A stretch of 64,000 nt of DNA, from assembly GCF_024296665.1 (NCBI RefSeq), contig NZ_CP100762.1, positions 1,860,001-1,924,000 of the forward strand, written 5' to 3'. Within the stretch, counting starts at the first letter, position 1; each line of letters begins with the position of its first letter. A program made the translations under genes and the position numbers. This document shows positions 1 through 7,811 of this stretch, in pieces. The stretch is from Salinilacihabitans rarus (lineage in GTDB: Archaea > Halobacteriota > Halobacteria > Halobacteriales > Natrialbaceae). The notes under the pieces were generated by a model. It saw only the letters and a program-made list of their open reading frames with translations, ran no database searches and was not told the origin of the DNA.

Positions 1-1308
1 CGCGAGGCCCTCGCGGAGGCCGCGGCGGCGCTGTCGGCGCTCGACGACGGGCGCGTCCGCGAGGGAGCCGACGAGGAACTCGACCGCCTGCGCGACGCCC
101 TCGGGACGGTCGAGGACGTGGACGCGAACGCCCTCAACCTGATCGAGGAGTTACGCGAGGACGGCGTCCGCGACGTGGCCGGCTTCCGCGACGCGTTCGA
201 GGATCGGCTGGTCGCCGACGCGGGCGTGACGATCGACCGGGTCCGCGAGGCGATACCGGCCGACGCGACCGACGCGACGGACTTCGTCGGCGCGACGCTG
301 CGCGGGCTCCGGGCCGACCTGACCGACGCCGTCGACGAGCGCGAGGCGGCCGTGGCGAGCGACCTCGAGGCGACGCTGGCCGACGCCCGCGAGGCGGTCG
401 ACCGGGCCGTCTCGGCGGTCGACGAGATCGCGTTGCACCTCTCGCTCGCGCGGTTCGCGCTGGCGTACGACTGCACGCGCCCGACGTTCGTGGAGACCGA
501 GGCGCGCGGCGCCTCGGACCGGGCGAGCGCGGGAACCGCGCGAGAGGGGCGCCGCGCGGCCGTCTCCGTCGTCGGGGCGCGCAACCTCCGGCTGGCCGCG
601 AGCGACGAGGAGTCCGTCCAGCCCGTGACGTACGCGCTTGGCGACCACGCCGTCGACGAGGTTCCCGACGGCGTCGGCTCGGCCCCCGGCGACGACCGCG
701 TCGCCGTCCTCACGGGGGCAAACAGCGGCGGGAAGACGACGCTGCTGGAGACGCTCTGTCAGGTGGTCCTGCTGGCGTCGATGGGCCTGCCGGTCCCCGC
801 CGAGCGCGCCGCGGTGACCCCCGTCGACGCGCTGGTGTTCCACCGTCGCCACGCCAGTTTCAACGCGGGCGTCCTCGAATCGACGCTGCGCTCGATCGTC
901 CCGCCGCTTTCCGGCGACGGGCGCACCCTCATGCTCGTCGACGAGTTCGAGGCGATCACCGAACCCGGCAGCGCCGCCGACCTGCTGCACGGCCTCGTGA
1001 CGCTCACCGTCGAGCGCGACGCGCTGGGCGTGTTCGTCACCCACCTCGCGGACGACCTGGAGCCGCTGCCGCCCGAGGCACGCGTCGACGGCATCTTCGC
1101 CGAGGGGCTGGGGGCCGACCTCGAACTGCGCGTCGACTACCAGCCGCGGTTCGACACGGTGGGACGGTCGACGCCCGAGTTCATCGTCTCGCGGCTCGTC
1201 GCGAACGCGAGCGACCGGGCCGAGCGCGCGGGCTTCGAGACGCTCGCGGAGGCGGTCGGTCACGAGGCCGTCCAGCGGACGCTGGCGGACGCCCGCTGGG
1301 ACGAGTGA
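1..1308 (+). CDS. MutS-family DNA mismatch repair-type ATPase, 3' part (cut by window edge)
   Basis: The reading frame is open from base 1, so the N-terminus lies outside the window; 435 residues are visible. The first ~150 residues are alanine- and acid-rich helix (the lever/clamp part of MutS-type proteins). Then comes the ABC-type ATPase: Walker A TGANSGGKTT at visible residues 238-247 and Walker B LMLVDEFE near 310-317, followed by a conserved THL near 335. This is the MutS signature; the archaeal branch (MutS5/MutS2-like) is usually linked to recombination or DNA repair rather than classical mismatch repair, which is family knowledge and not visible here. Residues ~165-185 look inserted and carry two small DNA hairpins (see findings). 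The gene converges on the DUF6735-type gene with only 3 bases between stop codons. Confidence 0.88.
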   Translation, partial: REALAEAAAALSALDDGRVREGADEELDRLRDALGTVEDVDANALNLIEELREDGVRDVAGFRDAFEDRLVADAGVTIDRVREAIPADATDATDFVGATLRGLRADLTDAVDEREAAVASDLEATLADAREAVDRAVSAVDEIALHLSLARFALAYDCTRPTFVETEARGASDRASAGTAREGRRAAVSVVGARNLRLAASDEESVQPVTYALGDHAVDEVPDGVGSAPGDDRVAVLTGANSGGKTTLLETLCQVVLLASMGLPVPAERAAVTPVDALVFHRRHASFNAGVLESTLRSIVPPLSGDGRTLMLVDEFEAITEPGSAADLLHGLVTLTVERDALGVFVTHLADDLEPLPPEARVDGIFAEGLGADLELRVDYQPRFDTVGRSTPEFIVSRLVANASDRAERAGFETLAEAVGHEAVQRTLADARWDE

Positions 1309-1311
1309 GGC

Positions 1312-1818
1312 TCACGGCTCGCCGACGCCCTCGTCCGACGGGGCGTCGTAGGTGTAGAGGTGACCGTCCCGATCCTCGCAGACGCGCGCTTCGAGGTACG
1401 CCTGCGCCGCCCGCCGCGAGAGGACGCCCATCTCGACGACGTCGGCCAGCGCGGTCTTCGTGGCGCGAAACCACGTCCGGAGTTCGAGGTCGTCGCCGGG
1501 GTCGGCCGCGACGAGCGCGCCCCGGCCCCGGCGGCGGCCGTCGCCCCAGCCGAGCCAGAACGCGCGGTAGGGTCGCACCGCGAACGCGGGGGAGACGAGG
1601 TACAGCGCCTCGTAGCCGCGCGGGTCGAGGTAGTCGGTCAGGACGTGATCGAGCGCGACGCCGGCGGCGAGCAGTTCGGCGTCGACGGCACTGCGGGCCA
1701 GCGGCGCGTCGTGCGTGATCGCGGTCGCGAGCGCGAGGCCCTCGCCGCCCCAGTGGCTGTACCGGAGGTCGTAGCGGCGGTCGGGTCGCCGGTAGGCGAC
1801 GAGCGCCCTATGTCCCAT
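1312..1818 (-). CDS. Haloarchaeal conserved protein, DUF6735-like
   Basis: 168 residues, starting MGHRALVAYRRPDRRYDLRY. This opening, followed by HWGG, matches my memory of the haloarchaea-specific family DUF6735; the exact family number should be confirmed by profile search. No catalytic motif, membrane segment or signal peptide is visible. The ATG at 1816-1818 is chosen because the conserved block begins there, while the open frame further upstream has non-coding composition. It is divergent from the HAD phosphatase gene, with about 175 bases between them that must hold both promoters. Function unknown. Confidence 0.8.
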   Translation of the reverse strand: MGHRALVAYRRPDRRYDLRYSHWGGEGLALATAITHDAPLARSAVDAELLAAGVALDHVLTDYLDPRGYEALYLVSPAFAVRPYRAFWLGWGDGRRRGRGALVAADPGDDLELRTWFRATKTALADVVEMGVLSRRAAQAYLEARVCEDRDGHLYTYDAPSDEGVGEP

Positions 1819-1992
1819 CGCGCCACCGGCGAGCGGGGCGGTCGACGTCGGTCGTCGAGGGCGCGAGCGCGGGCATTCGGTCGGGCATCGGGGAGTCTGG
1901 CCGCCCGTTTGCACTTGAACCTGTGGACGCCCCGCGGACGGGTCGCCGGCGAGCGCAAGGCCGAAAGTCTCCGAGCCCGTACGGACGACCGA

Positions 1993-2661
1993 ATGCGATA
2001 CGACGCAGTCGTCTTCGACAACGACGGCGTGTTGACGACGCCGACCCGACGGGAGGCCCTCCGGCGGGCGATGCGAACCGCCTTCGAGAGCGTCGGCGCG
2101 GTCGCGCCGGCCGACGAGCACCTCGACACCCTGATCAGCCCCGACGTGCCGTCGCTGCGGTCGATCGCGACCGAGCACGGCGTCGAGGCGAGCGAGCTCT
2201 GGGCGGCCCGCGAGCGCGCCGCCGTCGAGGTCCAGTACGAGGAGATCCGGGCGGGCCAGAAGACCCTGTACGACGACGTTTCGAGCCTCGACGACCTGAC
2301 GGCGCCGCGGGCGATCGTGAGCAACAACCAGCACGAGACGATCGCCAACATCGTCGAGCACTTCGGGCTCGACGGCTTCGACCCGTGGTACGGCCGCGAG
2401 CCGACCATCGCCGGCATCGAGCGCAAGAAGCCGACGCCGTACTACCTCGAACGCGCGATCGACGACATCGGCTGTTCGAACCCGCTGTACGTCGGCGACA
2501 GCTGGGTCGACGTGGCGGCCGCCGACGCGGTCGGGATCGACTCGGCGTTCGTCTGGCGCGACCACCGCGACGGCTACGACCTGACGGCGTTCGACCTCGA
2601 GAGCGAGCCGACCCACGAGATCGACACGCTCGCGGAGCTTCCGGGGCTGGTCTCCGGGTAG
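1993..2661 (+). CDS. HAD-superfamily hydrolase (class I, phosphoglycolate phosphatase-like)
   Basis: 222 residues. All four HAD motifs are visible: motif I DNDGVL at residues 9-14 (Asp nucleophile and second Asp), motif II VSNNQ, motif III KKPTPYY with its lysine, and motif IV GDSWVD. A helical cap domain sits between motifs I and II, so this is the subfamily I type that hydrolyses small phosphate monoesters such as phosphoglycolate or sugar phosphates; the substrate cannot be read from sequence. The ATG at 1993 immediately precedes RYDAVVFDNDG, the usual N-terminus. The next gene converges on it with a 3-base gap. Confidence 0.9.
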   Translation: MRYDAVVFDNDGVLTTPTRREALRRAMRTAFESVGAVAPADEHLDTLISPDVPSLRSIATEHGVEASELWAARERAAVEVQYEEIRAGQKTLYDDVSSLDDLTAPRAIVSNNQHETIANIVEHFGLDGFDPWYGREPTIAGIERKKPTPYYLERAIDDIGCSNPLYVGDSWVDVAAADAVGIDSAFVWRDHRDGYDLTAFDLESEPTHEIDTLAELPGLVSG

Positions 2662-2664
2662 CGA

Positions 2665-3174
2665 TCAGGCGGTCGCGTTCGCGTCCGCGTCCGCGTCCGC
2701 GTCCGGGTCCGGGTCCGGGTCCGGGTCCGGGTTCGCCCGCGCCTCGGCGCGCGCTTTCACGGCCTCGTTCATCGCCCTGAAGCCGCGCTCGATGCGGTCC
2801 GCGTCGAACAGGAGGGGGACGAGCGCCCCGCGGAACGTCTCGCGCTGGAGCAGGCGAGTGCGCTCGCCGCCGTCGACCGGTTCGAGGTGGAACTCGTGGT
2901 ACCCGTCGAAGGCGAACGGGACCAGCAGGCGACCGACCCAGACGAGGCGGCGGTTCTCCTCGGCGGCGACGACCGCCGGCGTGAACGTCCAGCCCCGCGA
3001 CTCCGGCGGCTCGATCCGCACGCGGAGGCGCTCGCCCGTGACGGGAACCCCCTCGATCGAGCGGACGAACGGGTTCCACTCCGGGTAGGCGTCGAACTCG
3101 AGGAGCACGTCCCAGACGACCGACGGCGGGGCGTCGATCTCTTCGAAGACCTCGACCTGGTGCACGCTAGTCAC
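2665..3174 (-). CDS. SRPBCC (polyketide cyclase/START-like) domain protein
   Basis: 169 residues. The N-terminal ~145 residues show the SRPBCC ligand-binding fold pattern: VHQVEVFEEIDAPPSVVWDV, then FDAYPEWNPF, with alternating beta strands and a long C-terminal helix. Members bind hydrophobic ligands or act as cyclases; no specific substrate is indicated. The last ~25 residues are an acidic tail of alternating Pro-Asp and Ala-Asp pairs encoded by a hexanucleotide microsatellite, so tail length may vary between strains. It stands alone and is convergent with the HAD gene. Confidence 0.85.
   Translation of the reverse strand: MTSVHQVEVFEEIDAPPSVVWDVLLEFDAYPEWNPFVRSIEGVPVTGERLRVRIEPPESRGWTFTPAVVAAEENRRLVWVGRLLVPFAFDGYHEFHLEPVDGGERTRLLQRETFRGALVPLLFDADRIERGFRAMNEAVKARAEARANPDPDPDPDPDADADADANATA
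2675..2734. repeat. Hexanucleotide microsatellite, 4x GCGTCC then 4x GGGTCC
   Basis: Read on the plus strand, four perfect GCGTCC units (2681-2704) are followed by four perfect GGGTCC units (2705-2728), with one imperfect unit at each end. On the minus strand they encode the Pro-Asp/Ala-Asp tail of the SRPBCC gene. Because the unit is 6 bases, gain or loss of copies would keep the reading frame. Confidence 0.95.
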
Positions 3175-3257
3175 TGACTCGCCCGACGGACAAGCGTGTG
3201 TCGGTGACGGCGGCCGCCACCAAAACCCCCATTGTCGTCCGGGCCGGAGGGGCGCGC

Positions 3258-4541
3258 ATGAGCCCCCCGTCGCGCGGACTCCCCCGTCGCGCGTTCGTCC
3301 GCAGCGCCGTCGCCATCGGCGGGGCGAGCGCGCTCGCCGCCTGCATGGACCGCGAGGGCGAGGAGGTCGCAGACCTGCCGCAGGCGTCGGTCGCCCCCGA
3401 GGACCTCCCGGAGCGCCAGCACGCCTGGAACGACCACGTCCTCGAAGACGAGCACGGCAACGCGCTCGCGCCCGAGCACAACGTCCTCCTCTGTCTCGAC
3501 TACCTGGGCGACCGGCCGACCGACGCCGAGCGCGGAGAGGTCGAAGCGGCGCTGACGACCCTCGAACGCGCCTACGAGCGCGGGAGCGACGGCCTCGCGT
3601 TCACCGTCGGCTACTCGCCGGCGTACTTCGACCGGTTCGACGGGGACCTGCCCGGGTCGGTCCACCTGCCCGACCCCGAGCCGCTGGCGTCGATCGAGGA
3701 CCCCGCGCTCGACGCGTACGACGCGCTCGTCCACCTCGCGAGCGACCACGGGTCGGTCGTGCTGGCCGCCGAGGAGGCGCTGACCGGCGAGCGCGCGTCG
3801 CTGAACGGCCTCGACGTCGAGGGCTCGTTCGACGGGATCTTCGAGGTGGCAGAGCGCCGGACCGGGTTCGTCGGCGAGGGTTTGCCCGCCGACGAGCAGG
3901 AGGGGGTCCGCGGCATCCCCGACTCCGAGCCCGTCCCCGAGGACGCTCCGATGTTCATGGGGTTCAAGTCCGGCTTCCGGAAGAATCAGGCGAGCGAGGA
4001 CCGCGTGACCATCGACGCGGGACCGTTCGCCGGCGGGACGACGACCCACCTCTCGCGCATCCGACTCCACCTCGAACAGTGGTACGAGCAGGACAGCCGC
4101 GACCAGCGCGTCGCCAAGATGTTCTGTCCCGCCCACGCCGACGAGGGCCGCGTCGAGGGCGCGGGGCACGACCTCGGCGACTCGAGCGAGTTGGGCGACT
4201 GCCCCGCCCACGCGACCGACGACGCCCGCAACCGCGGGGTGGTCGGCCACGCCCAGAAGGCCGCCCGCGCCCGCGAGGACGACGAACCGCGCATCCTCCG
4301 GCGGGACTTCGACTCGACCGACGGCGGCGAGGCGGCCGTCCACTTCCTCGCCCACCAGCGGGCCGTCTCGGAGTTCGTCGAGACGCGGCGGGCGATGACC
4401 GGCGCCGACCTCGCCCGCGACTCCGCGGTCGGCTCGCGGACGAACAACGGCATCCTCCAGTACCTGACGGTCGCGAACCGGGCGAACTACCTCGTCCCGC
4501 CGCGCCGGCACCGCTCGCTGCCGTCGCCGGCCCCCGAGTGA
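3258..4541 (+). CDS. Tat-exported DyP-peroxidase-like protein (DUF7405-like)
   Basis: 427 residues from the ATG at 3258; an in-frame GTG 60 bases upstream is less likely because the Tat signal belongs at the N-terminus. The signal is PRRAFVRSAVAIGG followed by LAAC, so it is probably a Tat lipoprotein with Cys29 anchored outside the cell. The body resembles the dye-decolourising peroxidase/EfeB fold: AFTVGYSPAYFDRF near residue 115, MGFKSGF near 230, the block SRIRLHLEQWY near 260, and RILRRDF near 345. An unusual CPAHADEG...GDCPAH segment lies near 280-305. Heme binding is inferred from the family and the proximal histidine is not certain. I recall this haloarchaeal group as DUF7405 (COG2837-like). 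Confidence 0.78.
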   Translation: MSPPSRGLPRRAFVRSAVAIGGASALAACMDREGEEVADLPQASVAPEDLPERQHAWNDHVLEDEHGNALAPEHNVLLCLDYLGDRPTDAERGEVEAALTTLERAYERGSDGLAFTVGYSPAYFDRFDGDLPGSVHLPDPEPLASIEDPALDAYDALVHLASDHGSVVLAAEEALTGERASLNGLDVEGSFDGIFEVAERRTGFVGEGLPADEQEGVRGIPDSEPVPEDAPMFMGFKSGFRKNQASEDRVTIDAGPFAGGTTTHLSRIRLHLEQWYEQDSRDQRVAKMFCPAHADEGRVEGAGHDLGDSSELGDCPAHATDDARNRGVVGHAQKAARAREDDEPRILRRDFDSTDGGEAAVHFLAHQRAVSEFVETRRAMTGADLARDSAVGSRTNNGILQYLTVANRANYLVPPRRHRSLPSPAPE

Positions 4542-4633
4542 CCGTCCCGCCGACCGCGACGCGCTCGCCGGGGCCGGCGCCGGCCCGCAGTCGCCGCCCG
4601 GAGCTATTTCCTGCCGGCCGACGTGCGAGGCCC

Positions 4634-5443
4634 GTGACCGACGTCGCGATCACCGGCGCGTCGGGGAACGTCGGCCGGCAGGCGATCGAAGCGTTCCCCG
4701 GCGACGAGTACGACCTGACGCTGTTCTCCCACAGCGAGAGCGAGGACCTCGAGACGACGCCGATCGAGATCACGGACCGCGAGGCGCTCGTCGACGCCCT
4801 CGACGGGCAGGACGTGTTGATCCACCTCGCGGCCACCCCCTCGCCCGCCGCGGAGTGGGACGACCTGTCCGGGCCGAACGTCGAGGGCGTCTACAACGCC
4901 TTCGAGGCGGCCGTCGAGAACGACCTCGAACGGGTGGTGTACGCGAGTTCGAACCACGCGGTGAACATGGGCAACGTCGCCTCGCCGATCCGCCCGGAGA
5001 CGACCGAGGGCACGCCGACGGCGGTGCGCCCGGACGACCCGCCGGCGCCGGACACCCACTACGGCGTCACGAAGGTCTTCGGCGAGGCGATGGGGAGCTA
5101 CTACGCCCGCAGACACGGCATCGAGGTGGTCTCGCTGCGGATCGGCTGGCTGCTCTCCCGCGAGGGCCTCCGCGAGGCGGTCGCCGAGCGCGACGGGGCC
5201 GGCGAGCGCTACGCCCGCGCGATGTGGCTCAGCCCCGAGGACTGCCGCCGCGCGATCGACGCCGCCGCGACGGCGACCCTCGACGACAACCCCGTGACCG
5301 CCCACGCGGTCTCGCGCAACGCCGACCGGTTCCTCTCGCTGACCGAGACGGCGCTGTCGATCGGCTACCGTCCGCAGGACGACGCCGCCGCGGTCCTCGA
5401 CGGCGAGGAGTTCACCGGCCGCGAGGGCCTCGAAACGGGCTGA
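4634..5443 (+). CDS. NAD-dependent sugar dehydrogenase/epimerase, extended SDR (Azf-like)
   Basis: 269 residues, GTG start at 4634 directly before TDVAITGASGNVGRQ, which holds the Rossmann TGxxGxxG motif. The segment YASSNHAVNMGN near residue 100 supplies the catalytic serine region and THYGVTKVFGE holds the YxxxK pair. The SSNHAV and YGVTK context resembles Azf, the NAD-dependent glucose-6-phosphate dehydrogenase described in Haloferax volcanii, but haloarchaea hold several paralogs, so the substrate is open: a sugar or sugar phosphate. It lies 92 bases after the DyP-like gene and could be separately transcribed. Confidence 0.82.
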   Translation: MTDVAITGASGNVGRQAIEAFPGDEYDLTLFSHSESEDLETTPIEITDREALVDALDGQDVLIHLAATPSPAAEWDDLSGPNVEGVYNAFEAAVENDLERVVYASSNHAVNMGNVASPIRPETTEGTPTAVRPDDPPAPDTHYGVTKVFGEAMGSYYARRHGIEVVSLRIGWLLSREGLREAVAERDGAGERYARAMWLSPEDCRRAIDAAATATLDDNPVTAHAVSRNADRFLSLTETALSIGYRPQDDAAAVLDGEEFTGREGLETG

Positions 5444-5505
5444 GCCCGCGGCGGCCACGCGCCGGTTCCGAAACACCGATTAGTCGGCGCGCGACAGTAT
5501 CTCGT

Positions 5506-5706
5506 ATGCTCACGAGCGTCTCCGAGTCCACCGGCTACGGGCCGAACCGCGAGATGTCGGCGTTCGGCTACCTCGTCGCGTTGCCCCTCGTCGTCCTGTT
5601 GATCCCGCTGGTGCCGATCATCGCGCTCGTCTGGCTGTTCTCGAAGCTGTTCGGCACGGACGAGGGCAGCCCCTCCACGCGGGCGAAACGGCCCCCGAGC
5701 GCCTGA
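5506..5706 (+). CDS. Small single-span membrane protein (DUF7535-like)
   Basis: 66 residues. The N-terminus (MLTSVSESTGYGPNREMSAF) is polar and is followed by one strongly hydrophobic segment at residues ~25-48 (YLVALPLVVLLIPLVPIIAL), then a positive and polar tail. I recall short haloarchaeal proteins with this GYGPN-x-EM-xxxGY pattern as DUF7535; treat the number as a memory match. No function is known. The ATG at 5506 is preceded by a 62-base gap after the Azf-like gene. It is convergent with the GST-family gene, 4 bases apart. Confidence 0.75.
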   Translation: MLTSVSESTGYGPNREMSAFGYLVALPLVVLLIPLVPIIALVWLFSKLFGTDEGSPSTRAKRPPSA

Positions 5707-5710
5707 GGGG

Positions 5711-6718
5711 TCAGTCGTCCGCCTCGACGCCGGTCAGCGCCGCGGGCGGGCCGCCCGGCAGCGCGTCGCGGCCGTGGGGCGCCTCGAAGTCGAGGTCCGG
5801 CCCGCGGGCGACGATCCGGTGGGGGTTGACGTCCGGGTGGGTCGTGTAGTAGTGCTCCTTGACGTGGTCCATCCGGACGGTCTCCGCCACGCCGGGCGTT
5901 TGATACAGATCCCGCAAATACGGCCAGAGGTTCTCGTACTCCCGGACGTACCGGACGTTACACATGAAGTGGGTGTGGTAGACCTCGTCGAACCGGACGA
6001 GCGTCGTGAACATCGCGACGTCGGCCTCGGTGAGGCGGTCACCCGCGAGGTATCGCTGCTCGCCCAGGACCTCGTCCCAGCGATCCAGCGCCGCGAACAG
6101 GTCGTCGACGGCCTCGTCGTAGGGCTCTTGCCCGGTGGCAAAGCCCGCGCGGTAGACGCCGTTGTTGATCGGTTCGTAGATGTCGTCGAGGATGCGGTCG
6201 ACGTCCTCGCGGTAGCCCTCGGGATAGAGGTCGACGTCCCGGGTCGCGAGGTCGTCGAACTCGGTGTCGAGCATCCGCATGATCTCGCGGGACTCGTTGT
6301 TGACGACGGTGTCCTCCTCGGTGTCCCACAGCACCGGCACCGTCACCCGGCAGGTCGCGTCGGGGTCCGCGCGGACGTACAGGTCCCGCAGGGAGTCGAC
6401 GTCGTGGACGCGGTCGCGGGTACAGCCGTCCTTCTCGGGGGTGAACTGCCAGCCGTCCTCGTCGCGGTCGGGGTCGACGACGGAGACGGGAATCGCCTCC
6501 TCGAGGCCCTTCAACGCGCGCACCACGAGCGTCCGGTGGGCCCACGGGCAGGCGTAGGAGACGTAGAGGTGGTACCGACCGGCCGCCGGTCGAAAGCGGG
6601 CGTCGGGGTCGTCGCGCACCTCGTCGCGGAAGGTCGTCTCCCCGCGCTCGAAGGCGCCCTCCTCGTCCGTGGCCTCGTAGGCGTCCGTCCGCCACTCGCC
6701 GTCGACGAGCATGTTCAT
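5711..6718 (-). CDS. Glutathione S-transferase family, glutathionyl-hydroquinone reductase (YqjG/ECM4)-like
   Basis: 335 residues from the ATG at 6716-6718 (MNMLVDGEW); a further in-frame upstream start would add only unconserved residues. The thioredoxin-like N-domain has the active-site motif SYACPWAHRTL with the catalytic cysteine near residue 59, as in the Xi-class/ECM4 GSTs, and the all-helical C-domain includes AGDRLTEADVAMFTTLVRFD. The bacterial family reduces glutathionyl-hydroquinones. Haloarchaea use gamma-glutamylcysteine rather than glutathione, so the thiol partner here is probably different; that is inference. Single gene. Confidence 0.9.
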   Translation of the reverse strand: MNMLVDGEWRTDAYEATDEEGAFERGETTFRDEVRDDPDARFRPAAGRYHLYVSYACPWAHRTLVVRALKGLEEAIPVSVVDPDRDEDGWQFTPEKDGCTRDRVHDVDSLRDLYVRADPDATCRVTVPVLWDTEEDTVVNNESREIMRMLDTEFDDLATRDVDLYPEGYREDVDRILDDIYEPINNGVYRAGFATGQEPYDEAVDDLFAALDRWDEVLGEQRYLAGDRLTEADVAMFTTLVRFDEVYHTHFMCNVRYVREYENLWPYLRDLYQTPGVAETVRMDHVKEHYYTTHPDVNPHRIVARGPDLDFEAPHGRDALPGGPPAALTGVEADD

Positions 6719-6786
6719 GGCCGGATCGAGGGCTCGCGCGCACAAAGGGGCTCGCTAACACCGACGTTACCGGGCCGGCGACGCGC

Positions 6787-7758
6787 TCAGCCCGCGGTGA
6801 CGACCCAGTAGGCGACCACCGTCGCGACGAGCGCGGCGCCCTCGGGGCGGGTCAGCCGACGGCCGGTCGCCAGCAGCGCGGTCGCGACCGCGGTGAGGAC
6901 GAACAGCCAGCCCAGTCCGAGGACGGCGTCGGCCGCGACGTGCATCGGGCGCAACAGGGCCGCTACCCCGAGTACGCCGAGCAGGTTGAGCACGTTCGAA
7001 CCGACGATGTTCCCCGCCGCGATGCCGAGTTCGGCGCGCCGCGCCGCGACCAGCGACGCCGCGGCCTCGGGGAGCGAGGTCCCGACGGCGACGACCGTCA
7101 CGCCGACCAGCCACTCGGAGACGCCGGCGTCGAGCGCCAGCCGCCCGGCCGCGTCGACCAGCAGGTCGCCCCCGGCGGCGACGAGCGCGAGGCCGACCAG
7201 CAGGACGCCCGCCTCGACCGCGAGCGGGCGTCGCCGGTCGTCGTCGAGCGACGGGGCGTCCGGACGGGCGGGGCCGCCGTCGACCGCCGGGTCGTCGCTC
7301 GACTCCGAGCGGGCCGCCCGGACGAGCGCGGCGAGGTACGCGACAAGCAGCGCGACGAGCAACGCGCCCTCGGCCCGCGAGACGGTCAGGTCCGCGAGGA
7401 CGGCGAGTGCGACCCCCGTCGCCGCGCCCATCGCGAGGGCGTCCCGGCGGACGAGCGCGTCGGTGACGCGAAACGGCCGCAGCAACGCGAGGACGCCGAG
7501 CAGGAAGCCGAGGTTGAACACGTTCGAGCCGACGACGTTGCCGACGGAGACGTCCGGCCGGCCGACGAGGGCGGCGTCGACGCTGACGGCGAACTCGGGC
7601 GCGGAGGTGCCGAACGCGATCACCGTGAGGCCGATCACCAGCGGCGGGACGTTCGCTGCGCGTGCAAGCGCCGCGGCGGCGCCGACGAGCCAGCGTGCGC
7701 CGAACCAGAGGGCGACGACGGCGGCGGCGACGAGCGCGAAGTCGACGACGAGCGACAC
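6787..7758 (-). CDS. Na+/Ca2+ exchanger-family membrane antiporter (CaCA family)
   Basis: 323 residues, GTG start at 7758. About ten membrane segments in two inverted halves separated by an acidic cytoplasmic loop (~residues 145-175, with SSDDPAVDGG). Each half carries an alpha-repeat: GLTVIAFGTSAPEFAVSV with NVVGSNVFNLGF in the first, and GVTVVAVGTSLPEAAASL with NIVGSNVLNLLG in the second. The Glu of each TS-x-PE motif is the ion ligand. It exports Ca2+ against Na+ entry (possibly with K+). It is divergent from the methyltransferase gene with a 53-base gap. Confidence 0.93.
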   Translation of the reverse strand: MSLVVDFALVAAAVVALWFGARWLVGAAAALARAANVPPLVIGLTVIAFGTSAPEFAVSVDAALVGRPDVSVGNVVGSNVFNLGFLLGVLALLRPFRVTDALVRRDALAMGAATGVALAVLADLTVSRAEGALLVALLVAYLAALVRAARSESSDDPAVDGGPARPDAPSLDDDRRRPLAVEAGVLLVGLALVAAGGDLLVDAAGRLALDAGVSEWLVGVTVVAVGTSLPEAAASLVAARRAELGIAAGNIVGSNVLNLLGVLGVAALLRPMHVAADAVLGLGWLFVLTAVATALLATGRRLTRPEGAALVATVVAYWVVTAG

Positions 7759-7811
7759 GGCCGAGGTTACGATGGCGAGGGCTTATGACGTTCGGGTGAG
7801 CACGCCGGAGC

